Shown here: positions 22,961 to 27,505 of the stretch, one piece after another | Layout: each line of letters starts with the position of its first letter | Position numbering within the stretch: position 1 is the first letter of the stretch | IMG/VR virus record: IMGVR_UViG_3300020578_000351 | Span: 1-27,505 of that record | DNA: 27,505 nt | Source of the DNA: a virus | Reading direction: 5' to 3' (one strand) | Notes under the pieces: model-generated | Told to the model about the DNA's origin: nothing | Databases searched by the model: none | What the model saw: only the letters and a program-made list of their open reading frames with translations | Made by a program: the position numbers and the translations under genes

Positions 22961-23386
22961 ATGGAAAACGCATATAAAACAGGATACGTACTAAAAGACA
23001 AAGACATTAAGTTTATAAAAAATTACTGTAAAACCTTAGAAATAAAAACTAATGGATACCCTTATCATGGGTATCCTGATACATGGGCAGTCTTAATTAA
23101 TTCAACAATAAAAATTACTTCAATTAGAAAATATAAAAACCGGTATACTTGGGTAAAAAAAGATTTTGTCTATGAAGTTGATGTTGAAATTGATGTTAAA
23201 AATAGCAAGTATATGGAACAAAACAAATGTTCCCAATGGTATATTAGACAAGATTTTATTCGTGGAGTCAAAAGAATGAACCGAAGATATAGAGATGCGA
23301 TTACCACTTACATTTATAATGAATTAAAATACATGAATGTTGATGATGCACTTACTTTATCAAAAATTAAATGGATAATTGAATAA
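22961..23386 (+). CDS. Phage protein of unknown function
   Basis: A 141-aa basic, aromatic-rich protein (MENAYKTGYVLKDKDIKFIK; then YTWVKKDFVYEVDVEIDV; then QWYIRQDFIRGVKRMNRRYR). Alternating charged strands and a basic helix suggest nucleic-acid binding, but no family is recognised. The transcript would be nearly leaderless. An 8-bp perfect inverted repeat, GGATACCC/GGGTATCC at 23054-23076, lies within the coding sequence about 95 nt from the start and could form an mRNA hairpin. Confidence 0.65.
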   Translation: MENAYKTGYVLKDKDIKFIKNYCKTLEIKTNGYPYHGYPDTWAVLINSTIKITSIRKYKNRYTWVKKDFVYEVDVEIDVKNSKYMEQNKCSQWYIRQDFIRGVKRMNRRYRDAITTYIYNELKYMNVDDALTLSKIKWIIE

Positions 23387-23392
23387 AAAAAT

Positions 23393-23423
23393 TTGGTTTA
23401 TTAAAAAAAAACAATTACATTTG
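23393..23423 (+). promoter_or_regulatory. Bacteroidota-type promoter (TTG-N20-TACATTTG)
   Basis: TTG at 23393-23395 and TACATTTG at 23416-23423. The ATG at 23431 is 7 nt downstream. Confidence 0.75.
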
Positions 23424-23430
23424 TAAACAT

Positions 23431-23697
23431 ATGGCAACAGTAAAAAACATACTTCTTGTTCACCCAAAATATGGTGAAATTTTAAATGAAACTTTTGTGG
23501 ATGAAATTCAGTTTAAAATATTTTTGAATATGGTTCATTCATCTCTTTCCTTGAAAGAAGATTTTACAACTTATAATGGTAAGGATTTTTTAATTCATAT
23601 ACCATTTGCGATGATAAAAGAATCATTAATTTTGGGGACAAATAAAGAAGTGTCCATGGCTGAAGTTGTTGTTGCTAAATCTAAGTTAGAAGGGTAG
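23431..23697 (+). CDS. Small phage protein of unknown function
   Basis: An 88-aa soluble protein: MATVKNILLVHPKYGEILNE, then VDEIQFKIFLNMVHSSLSL, then a NGKDFLIHIPFAMIKESLIL region and an EVVVAKSKLEG end. Mixed strand and helix with no catalytic motif. It is transcribed alone between a host-type promoter and the terminator at 23764. The intervening 23698-23763 contains a CTTTGTT/AACAAAG hairpin of unclear role. Confidence 0.62.
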   Translation: MATVKNILLVHPKYGEILNETFVDEIQFKIFLNMVHSSLSLKEDFTTYNGKDFLIHIPFAMIKESLILGTNKEVSMAEVVVAKSKLEG

Positions 23698-23763
23698 TTT
23701 CTTTGTTCTATAAAAACAAAGTGGTGGAGAGATGTTGACACTAATCTTTGTTGACCCAAAATT

Positions 23764-23790
23764 AAGGTGGAAGATATTCCACCTTTTTTT
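23764..23790 (+). terminator. Intrinsic terminator
   Basis: AAGGTGGAA (23764-23772), loop GATA, TTCCACCTT (23777-23785), followed by a T-run. The perfect 9-bp stem ends the 23431 transcript. It overlaps an upstream in-frame ATG (23767), which argues for the later start of the next gene. Confidence 0.88.
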
Positions 23791-23800
23791 ATTTATATGA

Positions 23801-23808
23801 TATTTATT
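23801..23808 (+). promoter_or_regulatory. Candidate late promoter, TATTTATT
   Basis: Ends 3 nt before the ATG at 23812, the same gap as at 1397 and 25444. It would drive three consecutive module-bearing genes up to the terminator at 25087. Confidence 0.5.
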
Positions 23809-23811
23809 GAT

Positions 23812-24183
23812 ATGAATATAGAATCAATCATAAAGAAGGTTTTAATGGAGGAATTCATTAATACTAATGACTTTATCTACGAAGACATTTATGGTTCAGT
23901 AGAAGACGTTAATTTACTTCAAGAAGCTGAATATCAAGGAAGAAAAGTCCAACTTGGTAAAATCCTGCAAGGTGACATCAAGAAGTTTAAAGTTTATGTT
24001 AAAAACGACAAAGGAAAAGTTGTTAAAGTAAACTTTGGTTTTGGTGGAAAATCAGCAAAAGGAAAACGAATGGTTATTAAAAAGAACAATCCTGAAAGAA
24101 GACGTTCATTTAGAGCAAGACACAATTGTGATAATCCTGGCCCACGTTGGAAACCAAGATATTGGGCTTGTAAAACTTGGTAA
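23812..24183 (+). CDS. Putative virion protein with FRARHNC motif and targeting module
   Basis: A 123-aa protein. MNIESIIKKVLMEE at the start is the shared module (Glu13/14), and a further LLQEAE (35-40) also fits a hydrophobic-hydrophobic-x-Glu cleavage site. The mature part contains a strand-rich GDIKKFKVYVKNDKGKVVKV segment. It ends with RRRSFRARHNCDN and a PRWKPRYWACKTW tail, with His104, Cys106 and Cys120 possibly binding metal. A similar FRARHxC...YWxC ending recurs in T4-like marine phage proteins, which supports a conserved virion-related role. The 23812 start is preferred over 23767, which lies in the terminator. Confidence 0.75.
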   Translation: MNIESIIKKVLMEEFINTNDFIYEDIYGSVEDVNLLQEAEYQGRKVQLGKILQGDIKKFKVYVKNDKGKVVKVNFGFGGKSAKGKRMVIKKNNPERRRSFRARHNCDNPGPRWKPRYWACKTW

Positions 24184-24210
24184 TAACTTTTAAAAAATTA
24201 AAATAAAGAC

Positions 24211-24510
24211 ATGGGTAAAATTATAATCACAGAATCTCAATTAGAAAAAATTAAACAATCTCTTCATGAAAATCATGATAGAGGTTCTTATATGGCAAAA
24301 CAACAACTTTTCACAATTGCAACTTTGGCTCACAAAATGTGGGAAATGATGGAAGAAGGCGAGCAGTTGGAAGATTGGATGGAAACAAAAATAGCACAAT
24401 CTGAACAATCAATAATTTCCGTCGTTAAATCTTTCATGTATGATGAGTTAAATGATGATATAAAAAAAACAAAAGGGTTCAACTTTGAAGATTTGATTAT
24501 TGGAATGTAA
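24211..24510 (+). CDS. Putative packaged phage protein with targeting module
   Basis: A 99-aa protein starting MGKIIITESQLEKIKQSLHE, with Glu20 as the predicted cleavage residue. The opening is very close to that of the DHH enzyme (MKIIITENQLKSLISE). The mature part (RGSYMAKQQLFTIATLAHKM, then EEGEQLEDWMETKIAQSEQS) is helical and looks like a conserved phage family. No active site is visible. It is the middle gene of the 23812-25066 operon and ends 1 nt before the next ATG. Confidence 0.7.
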   Translation: MGKIIITESQLEKIKQSLHENHDRGSYMAKQQLFTIATLAHKMWEMMEEGEQLEDWMETKIAQSEQSIISVVKSFMYDELNDDIKKTKGFNFEDLIIGM

Positions 24511-24511
24511 T

Positions 24512-25066
24512 ATGAAAAAGTTTACTATCAGTGAAGATGAAAAAATAAGAATCTTAAATTTATATGGAGGATTCAAAAAAGGATTAATTAATGAACAATA
24601 TATAAAAGTCGAAGGACCATTTAAAGACCAAATAGATGGAGTTGGAAATGTTTATATAATGAAACTTGAAAAAACATTATGTCGATGGGACAGAGAACCT
24701 AAAGGAAATTTATATAAGGGACAAGTAATTCAGAGTAGCGGAAATACATGTGAAGAAGGTTTTACAACAATACCCGCGGGTAAATTTTATGTTCAATATC
24801 ATAACACATCAAACGGTAAAATTGAAATGTTTAATTCAAATAGTCCCTATTATGTTTCTGCAACAAATAATGGACAAGGGTATAATTCTCAAGATGAGGC
24901 GCGAAAAGGAGTTTCACAACTTTTTAACCCCGAAGGTAAAGTTGGTAGAAATGTTCAAAAAATAGATGGAGGTAAAATTGTGTCAAAATACAATCAACAG
25001 GGAGATTTGAAAAAAGTCAAAATAAATTATAGCGGCTCTACCCAAAAATATAAAACAGGATTATAA
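24512..25066 (+). CDS. Putative packaged phage protein with targeting module
   Basis: A 184-aa protein opening MKKFTISEDEKIRILNLYGG and reaching LINEQ at 25-29, a longer variant of the shared module with Glu28 as the predicted cleavage point. The mature part is strand-rich and Asn/Gly-rich (IDGVGNVYIMKLEKTLCRWD, SSGNTCEEGFTTIPAGKFYV) with two Cys that might pair. The 24512 ATG is chosen over 24500 because it gives the MKKFTISEDEK opening and lies just after the previous stop. It ends before the terminator at 25087. Confidence 0.65.
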   Translation: MKKFTISEDEKIRILNLYGGFKKGLINEQYIKVEGPFKDQIDGVGNVYIMKLEKTLCRWDREPKGNLYKGQVIQSSGNTCEEGFTTIPAGKFYVQYHNTSNGKIEMFNSNSPYYVSATNNGQGYNSQDEARKGVSQLFNPEGKVGRNVQKIDGGKIVSKYNQQGDLKKVKINYSGSTQKYKTGL

Positions 25067-25086
25067 TAACTTAAAACATTTGATTG

Positions 25087-25122
25087 AACCCTCCTTTTTT
25101 ATAATTGGGGGTTTGTTTTTTT
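25087..25122 (+). terminator. Intrinsic terminator
   Basis: AACCCTC and GGGGGTT form a 7-bp stem (one T-G pair) around a T/A-rich loop, followed by GTTTTTTT. It closes the 23812-25066 operon. Its T-region also supplies the -33 TTG of the next promoter. Confidence 0.75.
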
Positions 25123-25142
25123 ATATGAGTTTCATATATTTG
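25113..25142 (+). promoter_or_regulatory. Bacteroidota-type promoter (TTG-N19-TATATTTG)
   Basis: TTG at 25113-25115 inside the terminator tail and TATATTTG at 25135-25142. The ATG at 25147 follows after 4 nt. Confidence 0.65.
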
Positions 25143-25146
25143 TTCT

Positions 25147-25323
25147 ATGTATGTAATAATTAAACACGTAAAAATTAGAGACGAGAAAGTTTTTCCTGTA
25201 ATAATGTTAGATCCACACGGGGAAGTTTTAGAATTTGACAAAAAAGAAGATGCGGATGAATTGTCAAAAATCTTAAACGTAAACACAGATTCAGGTCACA
25301 GATACGAAGTTAAAAAGGTTTAA
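25147..25323 (+). CDS. Small phage protein of unknown function
   Basis: A 58-aa protein: MYVIIKHVKIRDEKVFPVIM, then LDPHGEVLEFDKKEDADEL, ending RYEVKKV. It is a compact strand-turn-strand-helix pattern without Cys. A second ATG at 25151 is out of frame. It lies just before tRNA-Arg and may be cotranscribed with it. Confidence 0.6.
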   Translation: MYVIIKHVKIRDEKVFPVIMLDPHGEVLEFDKKEDADELSKILNVNTDSGHRYEVKKV

Positions 25324-25330
25324 ATATTAT

Positions 25331-25403
25331 GGTCCCGTAGTGTAATGGATTAACATAAGGAGCTTCTACCTCTTTGATTCAGGTTCGAATCCTGACGGGA
25401 CTA
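25331..25403 (+). tRNA. tRNA-Arg (anticodon TCT)
   Basis: A complete cloverleaf of 73 nt. Acceptor GGTCCCG pairs with CGGGACT (G-T at the first pair), the D arm has ATGGATTAA in its loop, and the anticodon arm is AGGAG-CTTCTAC-CTCTT with TCT at 34-36. The T arm is TCAGG-TTCGAAT-CCTGA. No CCA is encoded. It reads AGA, by far the commonest arginine codon in the genes here, so it probably boosts translation of phage proteins. Confidence 0.92.
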
Positions 25404-25432
25404 CTAATTTATAAATTATTTTCATAACAATA

Positions 25433-25440
25433 TATTTATT
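25433..25440 (+). promoter_or_regulatory. Candidate late promoter, TATTTATT
   Basis: Ends 3 nt before the ATG of the acetyltransferase gene at 25444, in the short gap after tRNA-Arg. Confidence 0.5.
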
Positions 25441-25443
25441 TTT

Positions 25444-25929
25444 ATGAAACTTAACGAACAAGTCAAAAGAATTAAAAACCTGATGTATGAACAGGTTCAA
25501 AATGATATATCCTTTTTTGGCGAAATAAACGACCAATTTGGAAAAAGAATTGAACTTAGAACACCTGATGGTGACCTTATTGGATATATTCATTTAATAT
25601 CCATGTCTAATGGGCATGATTTAGATTATGACATCCCAAGACTCAATCACAAAGATGAATGGTGTGTTAAAAATTGTGATAAAGATTTTTTTAATGACAA
25701 TAATTCTTCTTATCTTTATGACTTGTTTGTAATGGATAACTATAGAGGTCAGGGACACTCTAAAACACTTCTTGATACTGCGCATAAAACGGCCAAAGAT
25801 TGTGGTTTAGATTACGTCACACTAATTACACAAAGAGAAAACCATCCGGCTCAAAACTTGTATAAAAAGTATGGATACGACCTACATAGAACAGACGATA
25901 CGAAAGATTTTTATTTTTATTCACTTTAA
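25444..25929 (+). CDS. GNAT-family N-acetyltransferase with N-terminal targeting module
   Basis: A 161-aa protein. Residues 1-16 (MKLNEQVKRIKNLMYE) match the shared module with Glu16 as the likely cut. The rest is a GNAT fold: LYDLFVMDNYRGQGHSKTLL (91-110) holds the RGQGHS acetyl-CoA pyrophosphate loop, and THE C-terminal NHPAQNLYKKYGY (133-145) is the usual GNAT end. It would move an acetyl group to an unknown amine. Packaging of such an enzyme parallels T4 Alt, an injected modifier of host proteins, but the target is unknown. It has its own candidate late promoter. Confidence 0.82.
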   Translation: MKLNEQVKRIKNLMYEQVQNDISFFGEINDQFGKRIELRTPDGDLIGYIHLISMSNGHDLDYDIPRLNHKDEWCVKNCDKDFFNDNNSSYLYDLFVMDNYRGQGHSKTLLDTAHKTAKDCGLDYVTLITQRENHPAQNLYKKYGYDLHRTDDTKDFYFYSL

Positions 25930-25943
25930 TTTTTAATTTTTTT

Positions 25944-26069
25944 ATGGAAGACATTTTTGAACAACAACACTACGAGTTTATTAACTCAGAAGATTATTTT
26001 CAATACATTAAAGAAATGATTGAATATTTTGAATATGAAGAAAAACTTGCTTTACAATCTGAAATATAA
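25944..26069 (+). CDS. Small acidic protein
   Basis: A 41-aa ORF, MEDIFEQQHYEFINSEDYFQ followed by an acidic helix ending ALQSEI. It is strongly negative and aromatic. It starts 14 nt after the acetyltransferase stop. Its composition recalls DNA-mimic or inhibitor peptides, but that is only a suggestion. Confidence 0.5.
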   Translation: MEDIFEQQHYEFINSEDYFQYIKEMIEYFEYEEKLALQSEI

Positions 26070-26103
26070 AAATTATTATTAATTCAGGTTAATAGATAAT
26101 GTA

Positions 26104-26173
26104 AGTCGTATAGCTCAGATGGTAGAGCAATCCCTCAGTGGACGTGTCACAGGTTCAAATCCCGTTGCGACTT
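26104..26173 (+). tRNA. tRNA-like sequence with defective anticodon arm
   Basis: Acceptor AGTCGTA/TGCGACT, D arm GCTC-AGATGGTA-GAGC and T arm ACAGG-TTCAAAT-CCCGT (one A-C mismatch) are clear. The segment between the D and T arms is 2-3 nt too short and does not form a 5-bp anticodon stem, so no anticodon can be assigned. It may be a decayed tRNA, an unusual tRNA or a tRNA-derived element. A strong terminator follows 11 nt later. Confidence 0.5.
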
Positions 26174-26184
26174 CGTAAATTTAC

Positions 26185-26217
26185 AAAAGGTGTTGAAAAA
26201 ATTTCAACACCTTTTTT
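26185..26217 (+). terminator. Strong intrinsic terminator, likely bidirectional
   Basis: A 14-bp perfect stem, AAAAGGTGTTGAAA (26185-26198) and TTTCAACACCTTTT (26202-26215), with loop AAA and a T-run. The A-run on the other side could also serve the minus strand. Confidence 0.92.
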
Positions 26218-26237
26218 CTGCAGTCAATTATTTTTCT

Positions 26238-26245
26238 TATCTTTG
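26238..26245 (+). promoter_or_regulatory. Bacteroidota -7 element TATCTTTG
   Basis: It lies 4 nt before the ATG at 26250. The expected -33 region falls in the terminator tail and has no clear TTG. Confidence 0.6.
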
Positions 26246-26249
26246 TCAT

Positions 26250-26747
26250 ATGAAAAACAAACTACCATACGAAAAGACAGGAAACGCGATTAAAGGATAT
26301 ACTGAATCTGTAATTGCTAAAAGTGAAAGAGGTGATTGTGTTGTAAGAGCATTCGCGTCTTCATTCGATGTTTCTTATGACTTCGCTCACAAATACGTTG
26401 CAGATGAGTTTGGAAGAAAACCAAAAAAAGGAACTTACGGAACTGTAACAACTCTTGTTAAAATGGTAGACAAGTTAATTAGAGTTAATGGAAAACAAAT
26501 CTATACTATCGGAGTAAGACATAATCATCAAATGTTAGGGTCACTTGTGTATAATGTTACTGTAAAAGGTGTAACTAAAAAAAGAAACATGACCGTTGGA
26601 ACATTCGTTAAACAAAATCCAAAAGGAACATTTTTTGTATTGGTTAGACAACACGCATTTACAATTAAAGATGGTGTTGTAATTGGAAACCCTGAAGATG
26701 CGACTAGAACAAAACGACCTATGAGATGTGCTTTCGAAATAAAATGA
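26250..26747 (+). CDS. Conserved phage protein, possible cysteine-protease fold
   Basis: A 165-aa protein. Start 26250 is chosen because the upstream in-frame ATG (26190) lies inside the terminator. It contains ERGDCVVRAFASSFDVSYDF (Cys30), then a GTYGTVTTLVKMVDK segment, then FFVLVRQHAFTIKDGVVIGN (His135, Asp141, Asn147). A Cys early, and a His in an AFTIKDG strand late, is the arrangement of papain-like or C39-like peptidases, and similar GDCVVRA proteins are common in phages. The activity is unproven. It has a near-leaderless host-type promoter. Confidence 0.68.
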   Translation: MKNKLPYEKTGNAIKGYTESVIAKSERGDCVVRAFASSFDVSYDFAHKYVADEFGRKPKKGTYGTVTTLVKMVDKLIRVNGKQIYTIGVRHNHQMLGSLVYNVTVKGVTKKRNMTVGTFVKQNPKGTFFVLVRQHAFTIKDGVVIGNPEDATRTKRPMRCAFEIK

Positions 26748-26762
26748 ACTACTCAGTAATTA

Positions 26763-27335
26763 TTAATAGTTACCACCTTCTCTTCTGGCCTTATCCGCGG
26801 CTCTATGATAAACACTTGATTTATGTTTGTCATAACCCTGTGGTCTCCACCAAGCAACGTCTTTAAGTAACATTGTGGCCATTGCCGTAACCCCTAAAGC
26901 TACCGCCACTCCAGCACCAACAAACATGGCTGCCGGAACAATTGCCAAACCTGCAACTGCGGCAGTGCCGCGAATAACCTTATCAATAATTGTTCTAACT
27001 TGATATTCCTCATCACTCATACCCAAATCTTCTTTCTCATCTTCTGTAATGGGACCCATACCTAAATTATTGATTTCATCTTCGATAAGTTCTGTGAACT
27101 CTTCGGGACTTACTGAATTTATAAAGTTATTTAAAATTTCCATTTCCTCTTCACTTAAACTATTTGTTGCGTCTTCTGCTTGTTCAAGAGCCATTTTTTC
27201 TAATTCTACTTTTGAGTAGTCAGATTCAAGGTCCATTTCAGAGGAAGAAGAAATCCACTCTTCTTCATTTTCTTTGATAACTCGTCTAACGATACGAGCC
27301 AAATCTGATTCTGTAAGTCTTATAATTCTTTTCAT
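26763..27335 (-). CDS. Putative packaged membrane-associated protein with targeting module
   Basis: A 190-aa minus-strand protein. MKRIIRLTESDLARIVRRV then IKE gives the clearest form of the LTES-type module, with Glu22 as the predicted cut. A long acidic stretch (23-115) is followed by a Gly/Ala/Val-rich hydrophobic region (about 122-158, with VIRGTAAVAGLAIVPAAMFV) that could cross or perturb a membrane. A basic end with WWRPQGYDKHKSS follows. A packaged membrane-active segment could act in DNA entry. It overlaps the upstream minus-strand gene as ATGA. Confidence 0.68.
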   Translation of the reverse strand: MKRIIRLTESDLARIVRRVIKENEEEWISSSSEMDLESDYSKVELEKMALEQAEDATNSLSEEEMEILNNFINSVSPEEFTELIEDEINNLGMGPITEDEKEDLGMSDEEYQVRTIIDKVIRGTAAVAGLAIVPAAMFVGAGVAVALGVTAMATMLLKDVAWWRPQGYDKHKSSVYHRAADKARREGGNY

Positions 27336-27505
27336 CTTAACTTTCTTTTTAATTCATCTAGAATGTCTTCCATTCTTTTTATATTTTTTTTTACAATTTC
27401 TTTTGAATCTTCCATTTTTCTTGAATCACCTCTTTTCATATCACTAATGTAGTCATCCAGTGAAAGATTGAGCCTTTTTGATACACCCCTCAAATCATCC
27501 GCCAT
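27332..27505 (-). CDS. Small charged coiled-coil protein, possibly partial
   Basis: Reading from the window end, 57 residues: MADDLRGVSKRLNLSLDDYI, then a basic helix SKEIVKKNIKRMEDIL and a lysine/arginine end. The ATG is the last codon in the window, so it may be internal to a longer gene. Its stop overlaps the next start (ATGA), so the pair is coupled. Function unknown. Confidence 0.5.
   Translation of the reverse strand: MADDLRGVSKRLNLSLDDYISDMKRGDSRKMEDSKEIVKKNIKRMEDILDELKRKLR

Noticed and set aside
23054-23076. Inverted repeat GGATACCC/GGGTATCC as a terminator
   Set aside because: It lies within a coding sequence, has no T-run after it, and the reading frame continues normally.
23767-23811. 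Upstream in-frame ATG of the 23812 gene
   Set aside because: It falls in the terminator hairpin and would add residues that break the N-terminal module; the box at 23801 fits the later ATG.
26190-26249. Upstream in-frame ATG of the protease-like gene
   Set aside because: It lies within the terminator stem; TATCTTTG is placed 4 nt before ATG 26250.
1-27505. CRISPR array
   Set aside because: No set of regularly spaced direct repeats of 20 nt or more was found by eye; only short inverted repeats and promoter-like octamers recur.
1-27505. Insertion sequences or a transposase
   Set aside because: No transposase-like ORF, long terminal inverted repeats or target duplications were visible.

Overview
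The window looks like a stretch of a lytic tailed phage (Caudoviricetes) of a Bacteroidota host, probably a flavobacterium. Base composition is very AT-rich. Genes are short, tightly packed and often overlap as ATGA or TAATG. Shine-Dalgarno sequences are almost absent. Several genes carry the Bacteroidota -33 TTG / -7 TAnnTTTG promoter. The gene content is phage-like: spanin-like proteins, a LAGLIDADG homing endonuclease, two DNA methyltransferases, a tRNA-Arg, a phage-type DUF3310 protein and many small proteins of unknown function. No terminase, portal, capsid or tail gene is visible, so the phage assignment is inferred from content and style.

Layout. 1-3040: two spanin-like genes, then putative virion proteins. 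3080-4772: small genes including a histone H1-like (Hc1) protein. 4753-6508: a minus-strand unknown, DnaJ and a tiny membrane protein. 6603-8356: a ribbon-helix-helix protein, a homing endonuclease and a D12-type adenine methyltransferase. 8403-13555: a leucine-rich-repeat protein, a PcfJ-like protein, a glutaredoxin and unknowns. 13661-18377: an acidic putative virion protein, an unknown, a type II glutamine synthetase, DUF3310, membrane peptides and a second DNA methyltransferase. 18372-21553: a Cys-rich protein, an unknown and a DHH phosphoesterase. 21586-22928: a 47-aa ORF, then about 1 kb without a credible gene, bounded by a promoter and an intrinsic terminator and rich in RNA helices. 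22961-27505: small genes, tRNA-Arg(TCT), a GNAT acetyltransferase, a tRNA-like element, a Cys/His protease-like protein and a minus-strand pair.

The main discovery candidate is a common N-terminal module. Twelve otherwise unrelated proteins begin with a short amphipathic segment ending in hydrophobic-hydrophobic-x-Glu at about residues 13-28. They include a DHH phosphoesterase, a GNAT acetyltransferase, an LRR protein and a Cys-rich protein. This resembles the capsid-targeting and prohead-protease cleavage sequences of T4 internal proteins, so these may be cargo packaged in the virion and delivered at infection. Most of these genes or their operons sit just downstream of the octamer TATTTAT(A/T), a candidate phage late promoter. 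Genes without the module tend to have the host-type TAnnTTTG element, often only 4-7 nt before the ATG, which implies leaderless mRNA. The second major candidate is the roughly 1-kb ornate noncoding RNA, possibly GOLLD- or ROOL-like but unassigned.
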